Source: Candidatus Omnitrophota bacterium (lineage in GTDB: Bacteria > Omnitrophota > Gorgyraeia > Gygaellales > Profunditerraquicolaceae). From it: a stretch of 50,796 nt of DNA. Position numbers and translations under genes: made by a program. Shown one piece after another: positions 17,411-25,312 of the stretch. Positions within the stretch are counted from its first letter, which is position 1, and every line of letters begins with the position of its first letter. The notes beneath the pieces were generated by a model. The model was given only the letters and a program-made list of their open reading frames with translations. It did not search any database and was not told the origin of the DNA. The stretch covers positions 1 to 50,796 of the forward strand of contig JALOQJ010000012.1 of NCBI GenBank assembly GCA_025453445.1, in the 5' to 3' direction.

Positions 17411-17439
17411 AGTATAAATAAAAATGGGAAATTTGTCAA
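17411..17439 (-). promoter_or_regulatory. Sigma70-type promoter of the HTH-smc unit
   Basis: Perfect -35 TTGACA (17439-17434), 17-nt spacer, and -10 TATACT (17416-17411) on the minus strand. Transcription would start near 17404, one base before the ATG at 17403. Confidence 0.82.
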
Positions 17440-17541
17440 GGAAAATCTTTACATTCTTTGACATATACATGCAGAACGTGTTTAAACGATACAAAACACT
17501 GCTTTTAGCTGTTTTTAACTGCAGAAATTACGGAAGGAAAA

Positions 17542-17853
17542 TTACAGGTTTTCTCTCTCCACTCCGAGGACCTCTTTATCCTCGAAGAGAAATACTGTGC
17601 GATTGATCCTGCCCCGGTCAGGTGCGACGATAAAATAATTATCGCTTTCGAATATCCCGGCTACCGGCGCATGGTTGACCTCGAATATATTGCCATCGAG
17701 TTCTTCTCCGACGCAAATATCAGAGGTAATATATTTCTTGATGCGGCTGTTAAAAGTTCGGACGCTGATTTTTTTGATCTTGGTATCCTTCAAGTGCCAG
17801 CCGGTTGTTTCTTCGGCAAACCTCTTAAAGGCCTCCCTCATCTTTTCATCCAT
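17542..17853 (-). CDS. Hypothetical protein behind an attenuator-like leader
   Basis: The 103-aa protein (MDEKMREAFKRFAEETTGWH...) is soluble and has no motif I recognise; its C-terminal half is beta-rich by eye (NYFIVAPDRGRINRTVFLFED). I chose the ATG at 17853 because AAGGAGGGCGGG lies just upstream; the frame remains open to 17886 but would start inside the terminator tail. The gene can be transcribed only by reading through a strong terminator-like hairpin, since just 24 nt separate that hairpin from the start codon. Neighbours are a PilZ protein upstream and the HTH-smc unit downstream. No function is proposed. Confidence 0.7.
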   Translation of the reverse strand: MDEKMREAFKRFAEETTGWHLKDTKIKKISVRTFNSRIKKYITSDICVGEELDGNIFEVNHAPVAGIFESDNYFIVAPDRGRINRTVFLFEDKEVLGVERENL

Positions 17854-17876
17854 CCCGCCCTCCTTTTTTGAAAATA

Positions 17877-17911
17877 AAAAAAGCAACTCTCCGTAGTAGA
17901 AAGTTGCTTTT
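17877..17911 (-). terminator. Intrinsic terminator/attenuator in the leader of the 17.5 kb gene
   Basis: On the minus strand AAAAGCAACTTTC and GGAGAGTTGCTTTT pair into a stem of about 13 bp (one G-U) with a 6-7 nt loop, followed by a run of seven T. Position between promoter and start codon makes it either the end of a short RNA or a regulated attenuator. Confidence 0.8.
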
Positions 17912-17967
17912 AGTTGATCTTTGCGAATCTCTTCAATTTACCACCCCCTGTAATAGGTGATGGCTTA

Positions 17968-17995
17968 ATTATAGTATTACTTGTAATTATTGCAA
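17968..17995 (-). promoter_or_regulatory. Promoter for the leader upstream of the 17.5 kb gene
   Basis: TTGCAA (17995-17990), 16-nt spacer and a perfect -10 TATAAT (17973-17968) on the minus strand. Transcription would begin near 17961, yielding about 85 nt of RNA up to the terminator hairpin at 17911-17877. Confidence 0.6.
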
Positions 17996-18013
17996 GTAAA
18001 AAATACAGATTTT

Positions 18014-18517
18014 TTAGCTATTCAACAAGTAGTAAAAAGTCTCGATTTTTTTCCGGCTTTGCTCGTCAAATTTAATTAATAATTCGAATTCTTGAGAATT
18101 ATTTTTTCGCGGCCAAACCCGGGATATTTTTCCATCAAAGATTATCCCGCTTTTATTATCCGTATTAAACGACCATTGCAAAGTGACTTCGACCTCCGGA
18201 TGTAAAGATTCTTTGGCTATACATAATAATCCCAATGAACTGATATCAATCGTGCGCACAATAATAGTTTTATTTTCATAAGTCAGAGCAACATAGCTTT
18301 CGAACTCAAAGCGCCGGAATTTCCTATTTTCAATGAAGACGTTTTTATCAATTTTAGCGCAGGCAACTTCCCATTGCCTGCCGTATTTGGCAACCCAATC
18401 AATTGCCGCTGTGCCAAAGCCGATTTCATAGCCCGCTTTTTCACTTTCTATCCACTGATGCTTCCTGATTTCCGCAATGGAACGCGGATCCCTCAAATAT
18501 GGATATGACCCTTTCAC
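18014..18517 (-). CDS. PilZ domain c-di-GMP receptor
   Basis: The 167-aa protein has an N-terminal region of no recognised type (about residues 1-85) and a C-terminal PilZ domain. Both c-di-GMP-binding motifs are present: the RxxxR motif in NRKFRRFEF and D-x-S-x-x-G in DISSLGL. It should bind c-di-GMP and pass the signal to an unknown partner. The start is GTG at 18517, placed 5 nt after a perfect AGGAGG. The gene has its own near-consensus promoter and may be monocistronic. The GGDEF enzyme at 12.8 kb is the only c-di-GMP synthase in the window. Confidence 0.85.
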   Translation of the reverse strand: MKGSYPYLRDPRSIAEIRKHQWIESEKAGYEIGFGTAAIDWVAKYGRQWEVACAKIDKNVFIENRKFRRFEFESYVALTYENKTIIVRTIDISSLGLLCIAKESLHPEVEVTLQWSFNTDNKSGIIFDGKISRVWPRKNNSQEFELLIKFDEQSRKKIETFYYLLNS

Positions 18518-18541
18518 TCCACCCTCCTTTTTGAAGAGTGA

Positions 18542-18569
18542 ATTATATCAACAATTTATTTAATGTCAA
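18542..18569 (-). promoter_or_regulatory. Sigma70-type promoter of the PilZ gene
   Basis: Perfect TTGACA (18569-18564), 16-nt spacer and perfect TATAAT (18547-18542) on the minus strand, followed by a leader of about 18 nt with AGGAGG before the GTG start. Confidence 0.85.
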
Positions 18570-18596
18570 GAGCAGCTGTTTTTTGACTAGTTTTTT

Positions 18597-20786
18597 TTAT
18601 TTGAAGATGGGGAGTTCTACAACGAAGCGGGTGCCGGATTGATAGACGGAATCAAAAGAAATGCTGCCTTTGTGGCCGTCGGTAATAATTTTATTAATCA
18701 CATACAGGCCAAGGCCAGTGCCTTTGCGCGCGGAGATTTTAGTGGTAAAAAATGGCGTAAAAATTTTCTTTAAGTTCTCTTCTTTCATACCCATGCCATT
18801 ATCTTCCACTACAATTTCCAGATGCTCCCCCTTAGGCAAAGTAGAAAATGTAATCTTGCCGCGGAAACCATCTTCTTTAAGTGTAGTGCGGCGTTCAACA
18901 ATCGCGTCATAGGCATTATCAATAAAATTAAAAAAGACCTCCTGCAGCTGGACAAGATTACCTTTGACTTTCGGGATATCTTTGGAAAAATCACGCAGCA
19001 AATCAAATTCATCCAGCTTAACTTTATATTTCACCATATCCAAGGTCCCGTCGATAATCTGATCTAAAGTCAGGGCTTCGAACTTTTCTTCGCCTTTACG
19101 TGTATATTTCATTATACCCTTTACCACTTCCCCGCCCTGCATAACATTTGCCTGAATGCGGTCAAGGGCATGCGAAACAGAATCAATCATTTCTTTAACT
19201 TCCGGAGTGCATTTTGTGGTATCCATTAATTTAATTGTATCTATTGTGTCTCCGGCAATTAAAGACAAGGCATAAAAACGGTTATTTATCTGATGCGATA
19301 ATCCGTCTGCCATGGTTCCGATGGTTGCCATTTTTTCTGCCTGGGCAATCTGTGACTGCATTTCCTGCGCTTCATCATAAAACTGGGCATTCTCAATTGC
19401 CAATGCTGCCTGGCTTGCCAGAACCTGAAAAACATTCAAGTCATCCTCAGTATAAATTTGGCCGGAAAGCTTATCGCCCAACACAATAAAACCCATAAAC
19501 TTATCTTCAAGGAAAATCGGGATGAGCACTGAGGCAGCCAAGAGACGCATATTTTCTTCCAGATGCTGATAAGTGGCATCGCTTGTATCCTCCATCTGGC
19601 GCTTGGCTTCTTCATAAATCAGCGGCTCGCGCTTAAACATCAACCATGCAATCATAGGATTATCAGCGGGTAATTTTGGAAGCGAAATCCTATGCCTGCC
19701 GCGGCTTACCTGCAGAATATATTCATCAGTTTCAGAATGATAAAGATAAACCGCAGCATAAGAAATTTTAACTGTCTTGGTTACAATATGAGTAATTAAA
19801 TTCAGCAGCCTTTGTAAATTCCTGATACTCGTCATTCCGATAGAAGCATGTTTTAAGGTATTCTGATAACGCTTTTGCTCAGCAAGCAAGCGCTCCTCTG
19901 CCTGACGGCTGACATAAATGTAAATAAAAGGCCCGGCCGTGGCTAAAACGGCCATCAACCCCAGAGGGGCTAACCACCATCCCGGGCCTAATATATCAAT
20001 TAACCAAGCTTTCAGCCAAACTGCTAAAGCAAACGGAATACCAAGAACCAAGGTATAAACTGCTATGAATATCCCGGCGCGGGTAATGGCAACGGTAATA
20101 TCCATGAGGCGGTATTTGATCATGGCATAAGCAATAATAAGTGGGTATAACGCAACAAAAAAATTAAGGTATGGATAAATATCTACGCGAAATGCTGGTA
20201 AAAAATTAGCCTCTGCTCCTATCCAGCCAACAATGGAACCTACAATAAAATATTTTAATTGATTACGACGGATACCGCCGGAGGGTTTATATGCCTTTAT
20301 TAATAATAAAAATGAGTACGATAATAATACCCAGTAGAGACATATATAGAATAATAACCAAATCAAGGTCTTATACTTGCTCCAATCAATCCAATAAAAT
20401 TTACCAAATATAAATCTTAAGTCTCTTAAAAAGAACAATGAGTGATTATACCAATTAGAAAGTAAGAAAAATAAAGCTAGCGCATGAATTATTAAAATAA
20501 GGTATTTTCGTTTTAAATTTAAGAACCTAAAAATAAAATGAGAAAAAAATACAGGGACGTATATTGCTCCCGTATAAGCTACTTGCCACCAAAATAAAGC
20601 TAAATTATATTGAGAAATAGACAGACTAGAAAACATGCAGGCTCCTAGCCCCCAAGTCCCTACACTTATAGCAATTCCACTAAACAATCGATTGTTTAGA
20701 CTTCGCCATCCCCTAGACAAAACAAAAATAGCTATGGCAAAATTACTTACTACAGTTAGAATACCTGATAAGAAAAATATGTTCAT
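18597..20786 (-). CDS. 7TM-GAF sensor histidine kinase
   Basis: The 729-aa protein has about eight hydrophobic segments in residues 1-290 (7TM-type histidine-kinase sensor region), a GAF domain (about 320-470), a dimerisation/phosphoacceptor region with His498 in LSHQINNRFYAL, and a HATPase domain with FFNFIDNAYDAI (N box), VEDNGMGM (G1) and GTGLGLYVI (G2). The residue after His is Gln, not the usual Glu. No response regulator is adjacent, so its partner is elsewhere. The start has no clear ribosome site and lies 8 nt after the CrtI-like gene, suggesting coupling. The N-terminal part is AT-richer than the kinase part. Confidence 0.9.
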   Translation of the reverse strand: MNIFFLSGILTVVSNFAIAIFVLSRGWRSLNNRLFSGIAISVGTWGLGACMFSSLSISQYNLALFWWQVAYTGAIYVPVFFSHFIFRFLNLKRKYLILIIHALALFFLLSNWYNHSLFFLRDLRFIFGKFYWIDWSKYKTLIWLLFYICLYWVLLSYSFLLLIKAYKPSGGIRRNQLKYFIVGSIVGWIGAEANFLPAFRVDIYPYLNFFVALYPLIIAYAMIKYRLMDITVAITRAGIFIAVYTLVLGIPFALAVWLKAWLIDILGPGWWLAPLGLMAVLATAGPFIYIYVSRQAEERLLAEQKRYQNTLKHASIGMTSIRNLQRLLNLITHIVTKTVKISYAAVYLYHSETDEYILQVSRGRHRISLPKLPADNPMIAWLMFKREPLIYEEAKRQMEDTSDATYQHLEENMRLLAASVLIPIFLEDKFMGFIVLGDKLSGQIYTEDDLNVFQVLASQAALAIENAQFYDEAQEMQSQIAQAEKMATIGTMADGLSHQINNRFYALSLIAGDTIDTIKLMDTTKCTPEVKEMIDSVSHALDRIQANVMQGGEVVKGIMKYTRKGEEKFEALTLDQIIDGTLDMVKYKVKLDEFDLLRDFSKDIPKVKGNLVQLQEVFFNFIDNAYDAIVERRTTLKEDGFRGKITFSTLPKGEHLEIVVEDNGMGMKEENLKKIFTPFFTTKISARKGTGLGLYVINKIITDGHKGSISFDSVYQSGTRFVVELPIFK

Positions 20787-20793
20787 ATGTCGA

Positions 20794-22224
20794 TTATCCC
20801 TTAGCGCTGACTATAATTTTTGCCGCTTCCCTTCCTGAAAGAGCAACAACAGAAATCCCACTTTGCCCCATGCCATTTGTAACCCAATGACCAGAGAGAT
20901 AAAGATTTTTGATACTTGTCTGGTACGGAAAAATACTTTTACTCGTTTGGGAAGGTAATGCTTGCCATCCAAAAAGAGCCCCATTTCTATTCGAAGTATA
21001 GTTATAGAATGAACGAGGGGTACCTATTACTTTAAGTTCAATTGATTCTGCTAAATCTGGTAACATCCTACTAGCTCTAGTAATAATTTTATTATATAAC
21101 TCATTTTTACTATTTTCCCACATCTTCACAGAAGCATACCTAGCGCCAACGAATATTCTCATAATTCCTTTTCCTGAAGGAACTAGGCTCTTATCAATAA
21201 GTGAAGGAAAGCTACAAAGTAAGTAATCAAAGCTCGGAATCAACTGTTTCTTTTTATCACTTTGAAAATTGTAGCACTTTTCTATATCGTAGGTAGAGAA
21301 AAACCATGTAGTAAAATGTTTCGGTTTTATATTTAATTGCTTCTTAAGGCCCAAGTACACAACAAAGGCAGAATTTGAAATTTTCAATTTATTTACCACC
21401 TTACGTTCATTACACTCGCAGTCTAATAATGTATTAAATGTTAAATGGGCATCAACGTTTGACACTACAAATTTCGATACTATGCATCCCTTATCTTGTA
21501 ATTTTACACCCATCACTTTTTTTTGTTTTGTCATAATTCTCGTTACTCTATTGGACAATAAAAGTACACCGCCGTATTCCCTAAATTTTTCCGCTAATAA
21601 ATCGGGTAAATTCTGAATTCCGCCTTTTGGATAATAGCCACCGTCTAACACAAATTCTTTATAAATAATAGCACCGACAAATCCGGAAGACTGAGAAGAA
21701 GATAACCCAAGGTTCCCAAGCATAGTTGATAAAATTGCTTTCAATTTGTGGTCAGTTAAAAATATATCGAGTAAATCTTGAAAAGTACGATTTCGCAGCT
21801 TAGAATAGAGACTTAAAAAATCTTCATTAATAATTAAATTAAAAAGTCTTTTTATATTTTCTTTCTCTTTGGGAAAATGGGATATTAATTCATTTATCGT
21901 TTTGTTTTGATCCTTTCTTATAAATATTGTTTTATCCGGGGTAATAATTCTATCCGTAGGATCATTCCTAATTAATTTTATCCTATCTAAAAGGTCTAGC
22001 CCTCGTAAAATCTCAGAAAGCACTCCTTTTTCTCTAAGTGACCCTAAATAATGCACCCCCACATCAAATCTATATCCTTGCCTCTCGAACGACGTGCAAT
22101 AGCCGCCGGGTTTATTTTGCTGTTCGACAATAATGACCTTGAGACCGGCTTTGGCTAAGTAGCAGCCGCAAACAAGGCCGCCAATTCCTGCGCCAATAAT
22201 CGCTACATCGTATTTCTCACTCAT
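20794..22224 (-). CDS. CrtI/phytoene desaturase-like FAD oxidoreductase
   Basis: The 476-aa protein has an N-terminal FAD-binding fold (AIIGAGIGGLVCGCYLAKAG, residues 9-28) followed by PGGYCTSFERQGYRFDVG, and a C-terminal LYLSGHWVTNGMGQSGI segment that closes the FAD site. This places it in the phytoene desaturase / carotenoid isomerase / retinol-saturase-like superfamily. No phytoene synthase is present here, so a carotenoid substrate is not supported. The start overlaps the nitroreductase stop by 4 nt. Codon usage is more AT-rich than in neighbours, which may signal transfer. Confidence 0.85.
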   Translation of the reverse strand: MSEKYDVAIIGAGIGGLVCGCYLAKAGLKVIIVEQQNKPGGYCTSFERQGYRFDVGVHYLGSLREKGVLSEILRGLDLLDRIKLIRNDPTDRIITPDKTIFIRKDQNKTINELISHFPKEKENIKRLFNLIINEDFLSLYSKLRNRTFQDLLDIFLTDHKLKAILSTMLGNLGLSSSQSSGFVGAIIYKEFVLDGGYYPKGGIQNLPDLLAEKFREYGGVLLLSNRVTRIMTKQKKVMGVKLQDKGCIVSKFVVSNVDAHLTFNTLLDCECNERKVVNKLKISNSAFVVYLGLKKQLNIKPKHFTTWFFSTYDIEKCYNFQSDKKKQLIPSFDYLLCSFPSLIDKSLVPSGKGIMRIFVGARYASVKMWENSKNELYNKIITRASRMLPDLAESIELKVIGTPRSFYNYTSNRNGALFGWQALPSQTSKSIFPYQTSIKNLYLSGHWVTNGMGQSGISVVALSGREAAKIIVSAKG

Positions 22225-22820
22225 TTAATATACTTTATTGCCTCAGTTAACGGCTTTCTTGGCGAACGACGGCCTTCTTCATCTGCATAGCCAAGAGTTA
22301 AAACCGCTATTAAGTCATCTTTTACGCCCAAAAGCTTATTAATTTCATTCTTAGAGAAAAGTGGCGTATCCAACCAGCAAGAGCCAATACCTAAAGCTTC
22401 TGCTGCAAGAATCATATTCTGAATTGCAGCAGATATCGCAGATAATTCTGCACGCGGAATTATCTCGCCAAAATTATTATAAGCTGCCTTATACTTATTC
22501 TTTAATTTCGCTAAGTCGCCGGAATTATAAATTAAAATTACTGCCGGTGCGCAAGCAATAATCCGCGAGCCGGCGCTTAAAAGAATATTTGCCCCTGCGC
22601 CTAATTTCTTTGATCTCGCAAGCGCAATCTCTGAAATTTTCTTGATTGTAGTTTTTTTGGTGATGACAATAAAACGCCACGGTTGAATTCGCAAAAAACT
22701 CGGCACCGACGGCCCCCAGATTCCGGCTTCAATAATTTTATCGAGTATTTTTTGGGGTATTGGCTTATTTTTATATCTTCTGATCGTGCGGCGGGTTTTG
22801 ATAAGCTTAAGAATATCCAT
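22221..22820 (-). CDS. Nitroreductase family flavoprotein
   Basis: The 199-aa protein matches the FMN nitroreductase family: LIKTRRTIRRYKNKPIP near the N-terminus (phosphate-binding Arg residues), GIWGPSVPSF, AAIQNMILAAEALGIGSCWL and LTLGYADEEGRRSPRKPL near the C-terminus. Such enzymes reduce quinones, nitro compounds or enones; the substrate here is unknown. It overlaps the XRE-type gene upstream by 14 nt and the FAD oxidoreductase gene downstream by 4 nt, so redox genes and the toxin-like pair appear to be on one transcript. Confidence 0.9.
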   Translation of the reverse strand: MDILKLIKTRRTIRRYKNKPIPQKILDKIIEAGIWGPSVPSFLRIQPWRFIVITKKTTIKKISEIALARSKKLGAGANILLSAGSRIIACAPAVILIYNSGDLAKLKNKYKAAYNNFGEIIPRAELSAISAAIQNMILAAEALGIGSCWLDTPLFSKNEINKLLGVKDDLIAVLTLGYADEEGRRSPRKPLTEAIKYIK

Positions 22821-23253
22821 AGCCTTCTTCTATTTTAGAAATCTCAGGCTGCTTAACTTTAGTAAGAAGAGATAACTCATTCTGACTTAATCCCCGTTCA
22901 ACTCTTGCTTGCCTGATCAACATGCCTATTTTTTTGAAAAACAACGATGGCTCCCCTTTTGGCTTTCTCTGCTTGATACCGCGCTTCTCCAAGAGCTGCT
23001 CATAAATTGTCTGCCACCAATCTTTAAAATCAGATTTCCGGTTAATCTTGGACCAATATAATTTTACCCCCGGCCAGGCCTTAATAAAATTATTTTTAGA
23101 AATAAATAAAAAAACCTCCCCGGGCTTGTCGCAACGAGAAAGCAAGGTGACCATGCGTTGGTTAAATTGCGGATGAAGCGGATTTTTCAGTATACTGCAA
23201 GTTTCTTTAAGTGCTCCCTTTTTTAAATCCCAGAAATACTTAGCTATCTTCAT
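22807..23253 (-). CDS. Short XRE-type HTH protein, possible antitoxin (C-terminally abrupt)
   Basis: The 148-aa protein has an unrecognised basic-aromatic region (residues 1-100; e.g. FLFISKNNFIKAWPGVKLYW) and a C-terminal XRE helix-turn-helix (about 105-145; RQARVERGLSQNELS, then VKQPEISKIEEG). XRE domains usually continue for another 15-20 residues after the EEG turn, but here the protein ends four residues later, inside the nitroreductase start. The toxin-like AbiEii gene stops one base before this gene starts. I infer an antitoxin or regulator, possibly truncated. Confidence 0.75.
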   Translation of the reverse strand: MKIAKYFWDLKKGALKETCSILKNPLHPQFNQRMVTLLSRCDKPGEVFLFISKNNFIKAWPGVKLYWSKINRKSDFKDWWQTIYEQLLEKRGIKQRKPKGEPSLFFKKIGMLIRQARVERGLSQNELSLLTKVKQPEISKIEEGYGYS

Positions 23254-23964
23254 TTAGTACATTGCCTCAGCTATAAACTTCTTTATTTCATTCTCTAAAT
23301 ATATAATCATCTGTTGAGAATCGAACTTCTTATCATAAATATCCAAATCAAGCAATCCTAATTTCAATTCCTGACGGGAAAATGACCTGTACCAGTGGAC
23401 CATACCCCGTTGCAGGACTCCAGAAACACTCTTTAAGAATTTATGTAAGGGCATTATCTTCTTAGAGAGGCAATATATATCGAAAATATCCTTTGCCGCC
23501 CTTCTGCCCTGCATAACTTCCCTGCCTATTTCATCAAATTCCGGACGGCTTCCGGTTATTGCCAAAATTTTCTGTAAATATATATTATTGACGCTATAAA
23601 CCCTGACTCCATCAATTTTCTTAATGTCGGGATTTTTAAAAAACAGGTCCTCAACAAAATCAATCTTCAAGGGCCGGCCCGAGCCGCCTAGTGCAAAACT
23701 GTAAAACCGCACTCTTGCTTTATCCGGCAAAAAAAGTTCATTCTCAAGCTTGATTTTTGATTTAGAAACAGTTTTAAGGTTATTTATAATATTCTCTATC
23801 TCAGGCTGCTTGAAGGAAGGCGAAAAAAAATCAAGATCAGCCGAGAATCGGTGCTTTAAATAATAAAGCTCCAGTGCAGTGCCTCCGCAAAGAGCAAAAG
23901 TTTTTGCGCTTTTAGAAAAAACCCTTAATGTTTTTAATTGTAATTCTCTTAGTTTTTTGTCCAT
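23254..23964 (-). CDS. AbiEii-like nucleotidyltransferase (toxin-like)
   Basis: The 236-aa protein belongs to the nucleotidyltransferase AbiEii/AbiGii toxin family. Its active-site pattern is GGTALELYYLKHR (27-39), then SADLDFF with Asp43 and Asp45 as likely metal ligands, and a later KIDFVEDLF aspartate. AbiEii toxins modify tRNA 3' ends or related targets and usually pair with an AbiEi-type antitoxin. The neighbouring gene encodes a different, XRE-bearing protein. It has its own strong promoter and a 16-bp palindrome just before the start codon; no strong ribosome site is visible. Confidence 0.87.
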   Translation of the reverse strand: MDKKLRELQLKTLRVFSKSAKTFALCGGTALELYYLKHRFSADLDFFSPSFKQPEIENIINNLKTVSKSKIKLENELFLPDKARVRFYSFALGGSGRPLKIDFVEDLFFKNPDIKKIDGVRVYSVNNIYLQKILAITGSRPEFDEIGREVMQGRRAAKDIFDIYCLSKKIMPLHKFLKSVSGVLQRGMVHWYRSFSRQELKLGLLDLDIYDKKFDSQQMIIYLENEIKKFIAEAMY

Positions 23965-23965
23965 T

Positions 23966-23981
23966 TTTTAATATATTAAAA
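23966..23981. promoter_or_regulatory. 16-bp perfect palindrome, possible autoregulatory operator
   Basis: The sequence TTTTAATATATTAAAA is its own reverse complement and lies between the predicted transcription start (about 23984) and the AbiEii-like start codon (23964). Its position fits a repressor site used by the paired XRE protein. An AT-only palindrome can arise by chance in such DNA. Confidence 0.45.
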
Positions 23982-23990
23982 CCTATATTA

Positions 23991-24018
23991 AGTATATATT
24001 ATAGCATATAATTGTCAA
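23991..24018 (-). promoter_or_regulatory. Sigma70-type promoter of the AbiEii-like gene
   Basis: Perfect TTGACA (24018-24013), 16-nt spacer and TATACT (23996-23991) on the minus strand. The -35 box lies only 17 nt past the stop of the GMC oxidoreductase gene, and no terminator separates them. Confidence 0.75.
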
Positions 24019-24034
24019 GTAAAATTTATACCTA

Positions 24035-25312
24035 TTATTTAGTCAGAATATTCTTGGCAAACCACTTGGTTAAAGCAATCAGGGTCAAAATCGGCGGAAG
24101 GCCGGGAGCAGAAGCTAGAACACTTGCATCGCAGGCATAAAGGCCTTTCATTTGGGTTTCCAACTGATTATTGACTACTTTACCTATTGCCGCGCTGCCT
24201 CCGGGATGAGCACCTACAGGATTAGTAACAAAAATACTCTTTGGGTTCACCCCGCATTTAATCAGGATTTCTTTTGAGATATCGCTCCCGCGCTTCAATT
24301 TTTTTAAGTCTGCTTCGCTAGGAGCTTTATCCACTCTGCCATTCTGATAAACCCTACCAGTATTATCATCAGCTATTTTAGTCATTACCCCCATTAATTT
24401 ATTCAGCCGGAAAGCATTACAAAGATAACGCGGGGAAACGCCGGAAGAAAAACTAACCAGATTATCCACAAAAGGCGAAATAACAAAGCCTTCACTTGCG
24501 TGAAATTTAGCGCAAACTACAGACATGGTTAATTCCTTCTGCTGATTGAATTCTTTAGATACGCCGTAAGTAACATTAAATAAATCCACAAAAAGATTTT
24601 TGCCTGCTTCAATGCCGGATTTTTGCAAAATAATTGGCGTGCCGATGCCGCCGGCAGCTAAGATGATTTTCCCGGCAAAAAAACTTTGCTTCTTCATCCC
24701 CTTTATTCCTTCAACACCAACAGCCCGGCCATTTTGGCTAATCACTTTATTTACTGAGAATCCAGTAATTAAGCTGTAATTTTGATCCTGCATATCCTCA
24801 AGGCAATCTCTACCGGTCCACTTGGAATAATAAGCGCAACCAATAACGCAATCTCCGCAAGAGGCACATTTACCGCTACTGCTGAATTTAGGCATAGGGA
24901 GCATATCATAGCCTAATTTGTTGGCTTCCTGCATAATCCTCATTGAAGCCTTGCCTATGGTAAGGCCGTTTTGCCTGACACAGCTGTCCTTTTTTGCTTC
25001 TGTTAATTCCTCTTTTATATCAATGCCAAGCTTTGCGCAATCTTCTGTGCTTGGCTCCACAGCATTGCCACAGCTGACTAAGCTTGTGCCACCCACGCCA
25101 AAGCAGCGGTAAATTTTCACCCCTTGCCTACTGCCGATTAAAGCAAGCTTGCGGTCATAAAAAGTAAAAGTGCGTATCAGACTGCCAAGCTTATCAATAA
25201 ACCCGCCTTTTTCAAGAATTAATACTGACTTATCCTTACGCGTCAATTCTCTGGCCAGACTCAGGCCGCACAAACCGCCTCCAACAATAATATAATCGTA
25301 TTCTTTATTCAT
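24035..25312 (-). CDS. GMC-like FAD oxidoreductase with a ferredoxin-like Cys cluster
   Basis: From the ATG at 25312 the protein has 425 aa. An N-terminal FAD fold (YIIVGGGLCGLSLAREL) is followed by the GMC segment RCFGVGGTSLVSCGN, then a Cys cluster at 149-159 (C-x2-C-x2-C-x3-C, GKCASCGDCVIGC) that looks like one 4Fe-4S site. The C-terminus carries the GMC His in GAHPGGSAAIG and LYACDASVLASAPGLPPILT. The frame stays open to 25366, but the upstream part would overlap the SDR gene further. It is the last gene of the acyl cluster and probably oxidises an alcohol or desaturates a bound chain; the substrate is unknown. Confidence 0.83.
   Translation of the reverse strand: MNKEYDYIIVGGGLCGLSLARELTRKDKSVLILEKGGFIDKLGSLIRTFTFYDRKLALIGSRQGVKIYRCFGVGGTSLVSCGNAVEPSTEDCAKLGIDIKEELTEAKKDSCVRQNGLTIGKASMRIMQEANKLGYDMLPMPKFSSSGKCASCGDCVIGCAYYSKWTGRDCLEDMQDQNYSLITGFSVNKVISQNGRAVGVEGIKGMKKQSFFAGKIILAAGGIGTPIILQKSGIEAGKNLFVDLFNVTYGVSKEFNQQKELTMSVVCAKFHASEGFVISPFVDNLVSFSSGVSPRYLCNAFRLNKLMGVMTKIADDNTGRVYQNGRVDKAPSEADLKKLKRGSDISKEILIKCGVNPKSIFVTNPVGAHPGGSAAIGKVVNNQLETQMKGLYACDASVLASAPGLPPILTLIALTKWFAKNILTK

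Noticed and set aside
17870-17965. Possible GEMM-I c-di-GMP riboswitch in the leader of the 17.5 kb gene
   Set aside because: Short words ACAGGG, GCAAAG and CTAAA occur in GEMM order, but the GAAA tetraloop, receptor helix and P1 stem are not convincing. I report only a structured leader.
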